This document shows positions 38,184 to 47,200 of a DNA stretch of 64,000 nucleotides, piece by piece; position 1 is the stretch's first letter; each line of letters opens with the position of its first letter. The stretch comes from an uncultured Cycloclasticus sp. (lineage in GTDB: Bacteria > Pseudomonadota > Gammaproteobacteria > Methylococcales > Cycloclasticaceae). Below the pieces are notes generated by a model, which worked only from the letters and a program-made list of their open reading frames with translations, searched no databases and was not told the origin of the DNA. The stretch lies in NCBI GenBank assembly GCA_913060865.1, contig CAJXTU010000002.1, positions 62,001-126,000 on the forward strand, written 5' to 3'. The position numbers were made by a program, and so were the translations under genes.

Positions 38184-38269
38184 AAATTACTCATCATTTT
38201 ATAAAACTGCCTATAGCATTGCACATGGCTCACCTATAATGTTAAATCATCAACCATTTAGTGATTAAT

Positions 38270-38692
38270 ATGGCTAGATTATCAATAATATATCCAGAAC
38301 ACACCCTGTTTACTTGTAACTTACCCGTACGAATTACCGACATAAACTACGGACAACACCTAGCGCACGACAAACTCATTTCAATGCTGCATGAAGCACG
38401 TGCCCAATTTTTCCTTCATTTTGGTATGCAAGAATCGAATATTTCAGGCTTAGGCATTATCATGGCCGACCTATCCATTTGCTATCAAGCTGAAGCATTT
38501 CACCCTGACCTACTGATGATTGAAATCGCACTCGTTGACCCTAGCCGTTGTGGATGCGATATGGTCTACCGAATAAGTAAAGATAATGGACAGACTATCG
38601 TTGCTACCGCAAAAACAGGCTTAGTTTTTCTTGATTATAAAACAAAAAAAGTAGCCTCTATGCCTAAAGATTTTAAGCAACTGCTGTCATAA
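38270..38692 (+). CDS. 4HBT-type thioesterase superfamily protein
   Basis: 140-aa hot-dog fold protein from the ATG at 38270 (a GTG three codons earlier is possible). The pattern VRITDINYGQHLAHDKLISMLHEARAQFFLHFG, with Asp and the following long helix, and VATAKTGLVFLDYKTKKVASMP at the end, is that of acyl-CoA thioesterases related to YbgC/FadM. Substrate unknown. No operon partner is evident. Confidence 0.85.
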   Translation: MARLSIIYPEHTLFTCNLPVRITDINYGQHLAHDKLISMLHEARAQFFLHFGMQESNISGLGIIMADLSICYQAEAFHPDLLMIEIALVDPSRCGCDMVYRISKDNGQTIVATAKTGLVFLDYKTKKVASMPKDFKQLLS

Positions 38693-38914
38693 AACCGACT
38701 TATTACCTAACCCTATTCTTGCGGCAAGCCTCAACTGACCGTAAACATCTCTGCCTGCGCGATAATAAGAGGCCAACTAAATTTTCTAGTTCCGCATAAA
38801 AAACAGCACAGAAACATAATTTTTGAAGCAAAATAACCCTCTCGTCAATATGCGTTACAATATCCACGCTATCATTAGCCCTAATTTATTATATTCATTA
38901 CACTTAAAACTGAT

Positions 38915-40219
38915 TTGTCGATCCAACATAAACCCACCACATACAAATTACGCGAACTAGGTTTATCTTCCGATAAGCTAGACCGACACGCCGTTTCAAT
39001 TACCGACCGCTTGGTTAACGCGGGCTTTCAAGCGTACCTTGTTGGTGGCTGCGTTCGAGATTTATTACTGGGTATGCACCCCAAAGACTTCGACGTTTCG
39101 ACTAATGCAGAGCCTGAAGAAATTCAAGCGCTTTTCAAAAATTGCCGATTGATAGGTCGGCGTTTTCGATTGGCACACATTCATTTTGGCCGACACGTGA
39201 TTGAAGTTGCGACGTTTCGTGGGCCTCATATCAAACACGATAAAAACGATAGCCACGCCCATAAAGATGGGCGTTTATTGCGCGACAACGTCTACGGCAC
39301 TTTAGAAGAAGACGCATGGCGCCGTGACTTTACCGTTAACGCCTTATATCTAGACCCGAAAAAGAAAACCGTTATAGATTATGTTGGCGGCATTAAAGAC
39401 CATCAAAACAAAGTGCTTCGCCTTATGGGCGACCCTACAACGCGCTTTAAAGAAGACCCCGTTAGACTCATTCGTGCTGTGCGATTTAAAGCGAAATTAG
39501 ACTTCCAGATTGATAACGACACGGCTGAACCCATGCAAAGCATGGCACCTTTATTAAAGGATATTCCAGCCGCACGTTTGTACGATGAAATTCTTAAGCT
39601 CTTTTTAAACACCCAAGCCAGTCAAGTTTTCGAGGTGCTCCGTCAATACGGTTTATTCGAGGCACTCTTTCCCCAAACTGAGCTATGCCTTCAAAAAGCT
39701 GATTCTGACGCACCATTACTGTTGATCAAACAGGCGATGGAAAACACACAGACTCGTTTAAAGAACAATCAACACGTCACCCCCTATTTTTTGTTGGCCA
39801 CCTTGTTATGGGAGCCTGTTCGGCGGCTCAGCGAGCAAAATAGAGCGTCCTTTAGCAGTGACACACAAGCCATCCACGCCGCCGCTAATGAAGTAGTGGC
39901 GCACCAAGTTAGCCGTATCGCCATTCCAAAACGCATGACAACACCAATGCGTGAGGTATGGGCGCTACAACCGCGTTTCCATAAGCAAGTCGGCGTGCGT
40001 TGTTTACGGTTTTTAGAGCACCCGCGCTTTAGAGCCGCATACGACTTTATGCTCCTCAGATCACAATACGGTGAAGTCGACCCGGCAATTGCTGACTGGT
40101 GGACGCACATACAAACCTTAGAGCCTGCCGAGCAGAAACTAATGACTCGCCCAAGCCAATTCAAACACAAAAAAACACCGCGCAAAAAAGCAATTAAAAC
40201 CCCACCGTCTGATAGCTAA
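38915..40219 (+). CDS. pcnB: Poly(A) polymerase I PcnB
   Basis: Adds 3' poly(A) tails to RNA and promotes its decay. 434 aa. The nucleotidyltransferase core is YLVGGCVRDLLLGMHPKDFDVSTNAEPEEI (about 41-71), with the family tag CRLIGRRFRLAHIHFG and RRDFTVNALYLDP. The C-terminal basic tail (KHKKTPRKKAIKT) binds RNA. An in-frame TAA lies 33 bases before the TTG start and no ATG or GTG exists before the conserved core, so initiation must be at TTG or one of the ATT codons. No ribosome site is visible. E. coli pcnB likewise uses a non-standard start. folK follows two bases later. Confidence 0.95.
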   Translation: MSIQHKPTTYKLRELGLSSDKLDRHAVSITDRLVNAGFQAYLVGGCVRDLLLGMHPKDFDVSTNAEPEEIQALFKNCRLIGRRFRLAHIHFGRHVIEVATFRGPHIKHDKNDSHAHKDGRLLRDNVYGTLEEDAWRRDFTVNALYLDPKKKTVIDYVGGIKDHQNKVLRLMGDPTTRFKEDPVRLIRAVRFKAKLDFQIDNDTAEPMQSMAPLLKDIPAARLYDEILKLFLNTQASQVFEVLRQYGLFEALFPQTELCLQKADSDAPLLLIKQAMENTQTRLKNNQHVTPYFLLATLLWEPVRRLSEQNRASFSSDTQAIHAAANEVVAHQVSRIAIPKRMTTPMREVWALQPRFHKQVGVRCLRFLEHPRFRAAYDFMLLRSQYGEVDPAIADWWTHIQTLEPAEQKLMTRPSQFKHKKTPRKKAIKTPPSDS

Positions 40220-40220
40220 C

Positions 40221-40718
40221 ATGGTGGCTATCGCTTATATTGGACTCGGTAGCAATTTAGCAAACCCAGTCCAGCATATCCTGAGCGCTATAGATGATAT
40301 TCGCGCTATGAAAAATTGCTCACTTAAGCTAACCTCACGCCTTTATGAAACGCCACCGATAGGGCCGCAAGATCAACCCAACTATATAAACGCAGCCGTT
40401 AAAATTAGTACCTCTTTAAAACCTTACGAGCTATTAGCGACCTTACAAACTATAGAAAATCAGCATGGCCGAACCCGAGAGACCGGCAGATGGGGCGCAA
40501 GAACACTAGACTTGGATATTTTATTATATGACAGCATCATTTCTAATGACCCAACGTTAACGCTTCCTCATCCAGAGCTACACAATAGAGCCTTTGTTTT
40601 ATACCCGTTGCTAGATTTAGATAAAGACCTAGAAATTCCAACCCTCGGCAAGCTTCAGCCTTTGATTAAAGCACTTAATGAAACGCCACCGCGTATTATC
40701 CACTCATCCATAATTTAA
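40221..40718 (+). CDS. folK: 2-Amino-4-hydroxy-6-hydroxymethyldihydropteridine pyrophosphokinase FolK
   Basis: Transfers pyrophosphate to the pterin in folate synthesis. 165 aa. Motifs IGLGSNLANP near the start, SRLYETPPIGPQDQPNYINAAV, and the signature RWGARTLDLDILLYD with PHPELHNRAFVLYPL. All catalytic residues seem present. It follows pcnB directly, the conserved gammaproteobacterial order pcnB-folK-panB-panC, with dgk inserted. Confidence 0.97.
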   Translation: MVAIAYIGLGSNLANPVQHILSAIDDIRAMKNCSLKLTSRLYETPPIGPQDQPNYINAAVKISTSLKPYELLATLQTIENQHGRTRETGRWGARTLDLDILLYDSIISNDPTLTLPHPELHNRAFVLYPLLDLDKDLEIPTLGKLQPLIKALNETPPRIIHSSII

Positions 40719-40790
40719 CCCGATGAATGCTTGAAACCTATAGCCGTATCGTGCAAAGTTCTCCTCTCATCAATATAAATACAGTAAATC

Positions 40791-41456
40791 TTGGAAAAAC
40801 AAAGTTTAGAAACATCTCTACCCCCTAAATTCATTGTTGTAGAAGGGCCAATAGGCGTTGGTAAAAGCAGCTTAGCGCAAAGACTTGGAGAAAGTTTTGC
40901 TTGCGATGTGGTTAAAGAAAAAGCCGATGAAAACCCTTTTCTTGAGCACTTTTATACCCACACTAACCAGTCTGCTTTACCGGTTCAGTTACACTTTTTA
41001 ACTGAACGTGCAAAACAGTGGAATGAATTAAGTCAAAACGACCTTTTTTCATCCGGCGTGATATCAGACTTTATGCTCGAAAAAGACCGTTTGTTTGCCA
41101 AACTTACTTTAACAGACGAGGAATTTAAGCTTTACGACCAAATGTACCAGTCTCTTGCTATACAAACGACCAAGGCGGATTTAGTCGTCTACTTACAAGC
41201 ACCGGTTGATGCGTTACAATCTCGAATTAAGAAACGTGGTATCAAGCATGAAAAAAACATCAGCGGAGAGTACCTGCAAAAACTATCGGACGCCTACACT
41301 AAATTTTTCCATCATTATGATGCGGGTCCCTTACTCATCGTCAACGCAAGCGATATTAACCCGGTAGACAATGATGATGACTATGAACAACTCCTTAAAC
41401 ATATCTGCGCCACACGCGCTGGTCGCCACTATTTAAACCCTCTTCCTATTTTATAA
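40791..41456 (+). CDS. Deoxynucleoside kinase family protein
   Basis: 221 aa. P-loop VVEGPIGVGKSSLA (residues about 16-29), then the dNK signature KEKADENPFLEHFY and LQAPVDALQSRIKKRG. Enzymes of this family phosphorylate deoxyadenosine/deoxyguanosine, though specificity here is unknown. An in-frame TAA sits 6 bases before the TTG start, so TTG is forced; no clear ribosome site is seen. It lies between folK and panB, as in some pseudomonads. Confidence 0.88.
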   Translation: MEKQSLETSLPPKFIVVEGPIGVGKSSLAQRLGESFACDVVKEKADENPFLEHFYTHTNQSALPVQLHFLTERAKQWNELSQNDLFSSGVISDFMLEKDRLFAKLTLTDEEFKLYDQMYQSLAIQTTKADLVVYLQAPVDALQSRIKKRGIKHEKNISGEYLQKLSDAYTKFFHHYDAGPLLIVNASDINPVDNDDDYEQLLKHICATRAGRHYLNPLPIL

Positions 41457-41474
41457 TCGCCTTCTGAGATCGAC

Positions 41475-42287
41475 ATGAGCCAACATTCAACAACTAAACA
41501 AATCACCAATACCGAGTTATCGGCCATGAAAGCACGTGGCGAAAAGATCGCAAGCCTTACCGCATATGATGCGAGCTTTGCTCACATTCTCGATACTGCT
41601 GGCGTTGAGATGGTGTTAGTTGGCGATTCGTTAGGCATGGTTATTCAAGGGCAGTCCAGCACTATCCCCGTCACCATAGAAGAAATGGCATACCATAGCA
41701 AAATGGTTTCTCGTGGTTTACAGCGTGCCTTACTGGTCACTGATATGCCCTTTATGAGCTATCCCAATCCGCAGGTAGCCGTCGATAATGCGGCTATTCT
41801 TATGCAACAAGGTTACGCCAATATGGTGAAGCTTGAAGGTGGACAAAAAATTCTCGATAGCGTTCAACACATCGTCAACCAAGGCATCCCCGTTTGCGGA
41901 CACTTAGGCCTGCTACCTCAATCGGTTAACCAGATAGGCGGTTATCGCGTTCAAGGTAAAGATGAAGCCCAAGCGAATATTATAATTGAAGATGCAAAAT
42001 GCCTCGAGCAAGCCGGTGCTAGCGCTATCGTTGTAGAGTGTATTCCGGCTTCTTTAGCCAAGCAACTAACCGCTAGCGTAAACATTCCCATTATCGGCAT
42101 TGGCGCGGGAGTGCATTGTGACGGACAAGTTCTCGTTAGTTACGATATGCTTGATATTACCGTTGGCAAACGCCCAAAATTTAGCAAGAACTTTATGCTC
42201 GAAGCGGGTAATATTGCCGACGCTGTTAGCGCTTATGTACACGCTGTTAAAAACAGTGAATTCCCCGCGGAAATACATTCTTTCTAG
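41475..42287 (+). CDS. panB: 3-Methyl-2-oxobutanoate hydroxymethyltransferase PanB
   Basis: First step of pantothenate synthesis, adding a hydroxymethyl group from methylene-THF to ketoisovalerate. 270 aa, TIM barrel. Motifs ASLTAYDASFAHILDTAGVEMVLVGDSLGMVIQG, TDMPFMSY, KLEGG and GHLGLLPQS are all in place. The catalytic Glu is in VVECIPA. panC starts 2 bases after its stop. Confidence 0.98.
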   Translation: MSQHSTTKQITNTELSAMKARGEKIASLTAYDASFAHILDTAGVEMVLVGDSLGMVIQGQSSTIPVTIEEMAYHSKMVSRGLQRALLVTDMPFMSYPNPQVAVDNAAILMQQGYANMVKLEGGQKILDSVQHIVNQGIPVCGHLGLLPQSVNQIGGYRVQGKDEAQANIIIEDAKCLEQAGASAIVVECIPASLAKQLTASVNIPIIGIGAGVHCDGQVLVSYDMLDITVGKRPKFSKNFMLEAGNIADAVSAYVHAVKNSEFPAEIHSF

Positions 42288-42289
42288 TT

Positions 42290-43141
42290 ATGTTCGTTAT
42301 CCATACCATTAACGAACTGCAAGACGAACTCAGGCAACGCCGGCAAGCTAATCAATCCATCGCGCTTGTTCCCACGATGGGCAATTTACACCAAGGGCAC
42401 CTTCAATTGGTTAGCACTGCGCAACAGCACGCCGAAGCTGTTGTTGTCACTTTATTTGTTAACCCCACACAATTTTCTGAAAATGAAGATTTAGATAATT
42501 ACCCCCGAACATTCCAAGATGACTGCCAAAAACTTGAACTACTCAATACGGATATTCTCTTTGCGCCTAGCATTGATGAAATATACCCATTAGGTGGCGA
42601 AAATACCTCTCATGTGCACGTACCCAACATCACAGATGTGCTCTGCGGCGCTTCACGACCGGGGCACTTTGATGGCGTTACGACTATTGTTTGCAAACTA
42701 TTTAACATGACTCGGGCAGATGTTGCTATTTTTGGTGAGAAGGACTTCCAACAGCTCGCCGTTATTCATCGCATGGTCGATGATTTAAATATCCCTATTC
42801 GCATTATTGGTGAACCCATCGTTAGAGAAGCCGATGGTTTAGCGATGAGTTCTCGTAATGGCTATTTATCTAAAGAAGAACGACTGTTAGCCCCTCGCCT
42901 TCATCAAATACTACAATACATTAAACAACTCATTTTGGCTGGTGAGGTTGACTTCAACGCAATCGAGAGCCAGGCAAAAATTGATTTAATCGAAGCTGGT
43001 TTTAAACCTGATTACCTGCATATTTATCAGCGAAACGAACTTAAACCAGCCACTAAAGGCAGCAAGGAACTCATTATTATAGTGGCGGCCGTTTTGGGCT
43101 CTACAAGACTAATAGACAATATACACGTCGATTGCACATAA
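42290..43141 (+). CDS. panC: Pantothenate synthetase PanC
   Basis: Joins pantoate and beta-alanine with ATP. 283 aa. Class-I ligase motifs: VPTMGNLHQGHLQLV (HxGH), FVNPTQFSENEDLDNYPRT, FGEKDFQQLAVI and MSSRNGYLSKEER (the KMSKS-like loop). Normal length and no damage. Eighteen bases separate it from the mechanosensitive-channel gene. Confidence 0.98.
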   Translation: MFVIHTINELQDELRQRRQANQSIALVPTMGNLHQGHLQLVSTAQQHAEAVVVTLFVNPTQFSENEDLDNYPRTFQDDCQKLELLNTDILFAPSIDEIYPLGGENTSHVHVPNITDVLCGASRPGHFDGVTTIVCKLFNMTRADVAIFGEKDFQQLAVIHRMVDDLNIPIRIIGEPIVREADGLAMSSRNGYLSKEERLLAPRLHQILQYIKQLILAGEVDFNAIESQAKIDLIEAGFKPDYLHIYQRNELKPATKGSKELIIIVAAVLGSTRLIDNIHVDCT

Positions 43142-43159
43142 GTACCCAATCTAATTATC

Positions 43160-44908
43160 ATGAAAAAAATACTACTCGCCCTTATCCTCATTCTGAGCGC
43201 TGGCTTTTCTTACTCCGAGGAATCAACAGCCACGGCGACAGCCAACACCATACACATAGCCAGCCCTGAAGAACTAGGCCTCAGCTCTCCGCGGGAAACA
43301 TTTACAACATTCCTGCACAGCATGAATGATATTAAACGCGGCAAACCAGAGCGCATTGATAAAGCAACGAGCACTCTAGATTTATCCGCTATAAACCCGC
43401 TTATTCGAGAAGAAAAAGGCCGTGACCTTGCGTGGATGCTATTGGAAGCCATTGATAAGACTAAAATCGTTAAGCTTGATACTATTCCGGCAAAAAAAAC
43501 AGCTAGCCCTTACGTCTTTGCGCACTATGAAAATGGCAGCATCAGTCTTGTTAAATCACATAATGAGCGCTGGTTGTTTAGCCAAAACACGGTGTCATCT
43601 TTGCCCGCCATTATCGATGAACTTGCGTCTAAAAAGACACTAAAAATTGATGATGAAAACGCTCAATATATACCGTGGCATATTCAATTCCGCCAACAGT
43701 TACCCGATTCACTTAGGACCCGCTCTTTCCTGCTCGAAAACTGGAAGTGGCTAGGTATTTTACTCTCCATTGCCCTAGGCGTTATTGCTGACAAGGCCAC
43801 CTCATTTATACTGCAGTTATTCGTCAGAAATTTCCGTAGTAAAACTAAAACTCAAGCGTTTAAAGATACACCTGAGGACATGCTCAGACCTTTGGCCATG
43901 CTTGTTATGGCCGCGATTTGGTGGGCAGGCTTAAACTTACTCGCGTTACCTGATCAAGCGATGATTATTTTACTGGTTGCGGTCAAAATACTCGCAGGTA
44001 TTGCAGGTGTTTGGGGTGCGTATCGACTCGTTGACTTAGTCACGCTTTACCTACGTTACCAAGCCAGTAAAACGGACAATAAAGTAGATGATGTACTCGT
44101 TCCTTTAATCAGAAAAACACTAAAAGTTTTCGTTACCGTTATTGGCATCACCTTTATTGCATCTAATTTAAATTTAAACGTCTCTAGTCTTCTGGCAAGT
44201 CTCGGGCTCGGTGGCTTAGCCTTTGCTTTGGCGGCTAAAGATGTCGTGCAAAACCTATTTGGCTCTATTACTGTTATTTTGGATCAAACTTTTCATAACG
44301 GTGATTGGATAGTCGTTAATGATATAGAAGGCAGTGTTGAAGAAGTTGGTTTAAGAAGCACTAAAATTCGAACCTTTTATGACTCGCTCATTACACTTCC
44401 TAATTCTATCTTCATCACTGCGAAAGTAGACAACATGGGGCAACGCCGGTACCGTCGCCTTAAATGTAATGTCTCACTAACGTACGACACCCCACCGGAT
44501 AAAATTGAAGCATTCTGCGAAGGGGTGAGAGAAATCATTAGGTTACATCCCTATATGCGAAAAGATTATTTTCATGTTTACCTGAATGCACTGGGCGCAT
44601 CTTCATTAGATGTTCTTGTCTATGTTTTCTGGGAAACACCCGATTGGAGCACTGAATTGCGTGAACGCCAACGGTTCTTATTGGATATCTTGCGCCTTGC
44701 AAAAACTCAACAAATAGACATGGCATTTCCAACTCAAACGTTACATTTATTAACACCTAGTGACACGCAAAACCCTATAAATGACGCACGTTCAGAGTCT
44801 AACTCACCTTCTGTAGACAGTCTTTCAGAACAGTCCAGAAATGCTGCTAAAAACATTGTGTCAAAATCCACAGGTTTAGACATCAAGCCCCCGGCCGTAA
44901 AATTCTAA
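43160..44908 (+). CDS. Mechanosensitive ion channel of the MscS family, with signal peptide and N-terminal periplasmic domain
   Basis: 582 aa. A signal peptide (MKKILLALILILSAGFSYS), a soluble domain of about 170 residues (20-190), then membrane helices and an MscS core about 310-530. The pore helix reads SLLASLGLGGLAFALAAKDVVQNLFGSITVILDQTF, and VEEVGLRSTKIRTFYDSLITLPNS is the beta-domain signature. The C-terminal 60 residues are low-complexity and polar. It opens under osmotic down-shock. It sits between panC and panD, whose joint role it does not share. Confidence 0.92.
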   Translation: MKKILLALILILSAGFSYSEESTATATANTIHIASPEELGLSSPRETFTTFLHSMNDIKRGKPERIDKATSTLDLSAINPLIREEKGRDLAWMLLEAIDKTKIVKLDTIPAKKTASPYVFAHYENGSISLVKSHNERWLFSQNTVSSLPAIIDELASKKTLKIDDENAQYIPWHIQFRQQLPDSLRTRSFLLENWKWLGILLSIALGVIADKATSFILQLFVRNFRSKTKTQAFKDTPEDMLRPLAMLVMAAIWWAGLNLLALPDQAMIILLVAVKILAGIAGVWGAYRLVDLVTLYLRYQASKTDNKVDDVLVPLIRKTLKVFVTVIGITFIASNLNLNVSSLLASLGLGGLAFALAAKDVVQNLFGSITVILDQTFHNGDWIVVNDIEGSVEEVGLRSTKIRTFYDSLITLPNSIFITAKVDNMGQRRYRRLKCNVSLTYDTPPDKIEAFCEGVREIIRLHPYMRKDYFHVYLNALGASSLDVLVYVFWETPDWSTELRERQRFLLDILRLAKTQQIDMAFPTQTLHLLTPSDTQNPINDARSESNSPSVDSLSEQSRNAAKNIVSKSTGLDIKPPAVKF

Positions 44909-44969
44909 TTAATATTAGAATTTTCTAGCCATATGATTTTTAACACATTATTGCAATCGCACATTCTTG

Positions 44970-44998
44970 TTGATGAAAAACAACATATCAGGCATAAT
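44970..44998 (+). promoter_or_regulatory. Candidate promoter of panD
   Basis: TTGATG, a 17-base spacer, CATAAT, ending 33 bases before the panD ATG. The match is good in both boxes and spacing, and it agrees with panD being separated from panC by the channel gene. Confidence 0.5.
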
Positions 44999-45030
44999 TC
45001 TCACCCTTTTAGTAAAACCGCTTAAATCTT

Positions 45031-45411
45031 ATGCGCTCAACAATGCTACAAACAAAGTTACATAGGGCTACTGTCACGCACAGTGAACTGCATTATGAAG
45101 GCTCTTGTGCTATTGACGGAAGCCTACTTGATCTTTCAGGTATCCGTGAATATCAACAAATTGATATCTATAATGTTAATAATGGTGAACGCTTCACCAC
45201 GTATGCTATCCGAGCTGAAGATAATACCGGTATTATCTCTGTCAACGGCGCCGCTGCACGACGAGCCTCTGCAGGTGATATCTTGATTATTTGCGCCTAC
45301 TCAGAGTATAACGAAGCTGAATTAGCAACATTCAAGCCCCGTTTAATCTATCTCGACGATAATAACGGCGTCAAAGAAACAAAAAATGCTATTCCTGTTC
45401 AAGCAGCTTAA
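45031..45411 (+). CDS. panD: Aspartate 1-decarboxylase PanD
   Basis: Makes beta-alanine for PanC. 126 aa proenzyme that cleaves itself between Gly24 and Ser25 ([10 protein letters not shown]) to create the pyruvoyl group. The remaining [40 protein letters not shown] is standard. It has its own candidate promoter and terminator, so it is likely transcribed apart from panBC. Confidence 0.98.
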   Translation: MRSTMLQTKLHRATVTHSELHYEGSCAIDGSLLDLSGIREYQQIDIYNVNNGERFTTYAIRAEDNTGIISVNGAAARRASAGDILIICAYSEYNEAELATFKPRLIYLDDNNGVKETKNAIPVQAA

Positions 45412-45426
45412 GCATTAACATTCACT

Positions 45427-45456
45427 AAAGCCCGATATCTTCATCGGGCTTTTTTT
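45427..45456 (+). terminator. Terminator after panD
   Basis: AAAGCCCGAT / ATCGGGCTTT stem of 10 bp with a 6-base loop, followed by a T run, 15 bases after the panD stop. Confidence 0.93.
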
Positions 45457-45496
45457 ATGCCTTAAATACACCCCTAGACACCACCTCAAACGAAGC

Positions 45497-46063
45497 GTGT
45501 TTTCACTCAACAAACTCATTGCTCTCATCATACTGTGCCTTTCGCCTTTTGTTGCGATGGCTAATCAACCTTTAGTTGCTGACGTTAGCTACGATAGCGG
45601 TGTTTACAGCTCTAGCCTGTCTGCAAATATACATGCCCAACGTAACGCTGTTTATCAGTTATTAACCGCTTACAATAGCTTAAATACCTTCAGTCGACTC
45701 ATTTATAAAAGCCAGTTATTATCAAATGGGAATTTATTAATCAACATTCGGCACTGCTTTTTCATTATCTGCTTTGACAAACGGCTCACGCTTTCGCTAA
45801 ACGTATCGACTAGCGCCGTTATCGCTCATGTTGTCCCTGAACACAGTGATTTCAAATCTGGCTTGTTGAAGTGGCAGCTATCTGACAGTCAAGCCGGCAC
45901 TTTTATTAGATTTTCTGGCAAACTTGCTCCCGACTTCTGGGTTCCACCCATCATTGGCCCTATATTGATAAAAAATAAGCTTAGAAGTGAAGCAACGTAC
46001 AGCTTTAAACAATTAGAGCACTTATCCCAGGCTAATAATGATCCGCAAAAAAAGGCGCCCTAA
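45497..46063 (+). CDS. Exported SRPBCC/START-like protein
   Basis: 188 aa from a GTG start. The signal peptide is cut near VAMA-NQ. The mature part has the feel of an SRPBCC/polyketide-cyclase-like lipid-binding fold (VYQLLTAYNSLNTFSRLIYKSQLL, DFKSGLLKWQLSDSQAGTFIRFSGKLAPDFWVPPIIGPILIKNKLR). It may bind a lipid or hydrophobic ligand in the periplasm (inference). Its stop codon lies inside the loop of a bidirectional terminator. Confidence 0.78.
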   Translation: MFSLNKLIALIILCLSPFVAMANQPLVADVSYDSGVYSSSLSANIHAQRNAVYQLLTAYNSLNTFSRLIYKSQLLSNGNLLINIRHCFFIICFDKRLTLSLNVSTSAVIAHVVPEHSDFKSGLLKWQLSDSQAGTFIRFSGKLAPDFWVPPIIGPILIKNKLRSEATYSFKQLEHLSQANNDPQKKAP

Positions 46064-46073
46064 GCGCCTTTTT
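46047..46073. terminator. Bidirectional terminator between convergent genes
   Basis: AAAAAGGCGC / GCGCCTTTTT stem with loop CCTAA, preceded by further A and ending in T. It overlaps the stop codon of the SRPBCC gene and lies 17 bases from the stop of the persulfide-dioxygenase gene, so it can serve both. Confidence 0.85.
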
Positions 46074-46089
46074 ATACCCGCTAAACTGA

Positions 46090-47133
46090 CTATCTCTCGA
46101 CGGGAAACCCAGATTTATTCCACTGCAACATACCGCCTTTCATGTTCTTTACATCATGAAAGCCTAAGCCTTTCAAAATAGCAGCGGATGTTGTACTTCT
46201 AGCACCTGAACGACACACTAAAATAATTTCCTTGTCTTTAAACGGCTCCAAATCCTCCAACGTATTGGGGATAGACTTCATTGGAACTAGACGGCTTCCT
46301 GCAATATGCCCTAGCTCACCAACAAATTCTGCATTTTCTCTTACATCAATAATAATACTATCGTTACCGGCTTCTTCAATTCTTGCTTTTACCGAAGCTG
46401 GATCCATTTGTAGCACTTGGTTGAGCTCAGCAACCATTGGGAATTTTATTAGGTCATCGTCAACTTCACTTTGGTTGATCTGTAGCACCTCTTGAATTTT
46501 TTCAGGGAGGGGTAAATTCAAATTTTCCATAATTTCAATATATTGTTCACGCGTTTTTCCTGAAATTCGTGGGTTAGTTGACTTTTCTTGCCCAACCGTT
46601 GACTCTGTATTACCGCGATAATCATGCCCGGGAAATAAAAGCGTTTCGTCAGGCAATGTAAATACTTTATTGATAATTGAATCAAATTGTTGACCCGCAT
46701 CTCCACCCGCAAAATCTGATCGCCCCGTACCTTGAATCAAAATTAAATCACCCGTCAAAATACGGTCTTCATTTACATAAAAGCTAACGCTATCGGGTGT
46801 ATGGCCTGGCGTATGCAGTACTTTGATTTTAATATTACCTACAGTTAACTCATCACCATCTGTATAGCGTTCGTCGACACTCGGTTGAGGTGATAATTCA
46901 TGCATCATCACGTGGCATTGCGTTAGTTTCCTCATCGCTGTACAGGCAGAACGATGATCCGCGTGCGTATGCGTATCTGCTACAAACTTTAGCTTAAGGT
47001 TATGATAGGCCAGTACCGCAAGGTACCGATTTATATTGCTCTCAATCGGGTCGATAATGACTGCTTCACCAGCGTCTAGATCAGCAATTAGATAGGATTT
47101 ACATTGAATATTATTCAGTTCTTGAAAAAACAT
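46090..47133 (-). CDS. Persulfide dioxygenase (ETHE1-like) fused to rhodanese
   Basis: 347 aa. The N-terminal MBL domain (about 1-235) has THTHADHRSACTAM and HTPGHTPDSVSFY with GTGRSDFAGGDAGQQFDSI and FPGHDYRGNT, the ETHE1-type iron site that oxidises glutathione persulfide to sulfite. The C-terminal rhodanese (about 255-345) has the active loop CRSGARST. Joining the two lets persulfide move between sulfur transfer and oxidation. This architecture is known in a few bacteria. It acts in cytoplasmic sulfide detoxification. Confidence 0.93.
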   Translation of the reverse strand: MFFQELNNIQCKSYLIADLDAGEAVIIDPIESNINRYLAVLAYHNLKLKFVADTHTHADHRSACTAMRKLTQCHVMMHELSPQPSVDERYTDGDELTVGNIKIKVLHTPGHTPDSVSFYVNEDRILTGDLILIQGTGRSDFAGGDAGQQFDSIINKVFTLPDETLLFPGHDYRGNTESTVGQEKSTNPRISGKTREQYIEIMENLNLPLPEKIQEVLQINQSEVDDDLIKFPMVAELNQVLQMDPASVKARIEEAGNDSIIIDVRENAEFVGELGHIAGSRLVPMKSIPNTLEDLEPFKDKEIILVCRSGARSTTSAAILKGLGFHDVKNMKGGMLQWNKSGFPVER

Positions 47134-47200
47134 AATCTTATCTCCTTTATTCTATTTATTTATTAGCTTATGCGTATTTTAACTTAACGTTTTTTTATAG

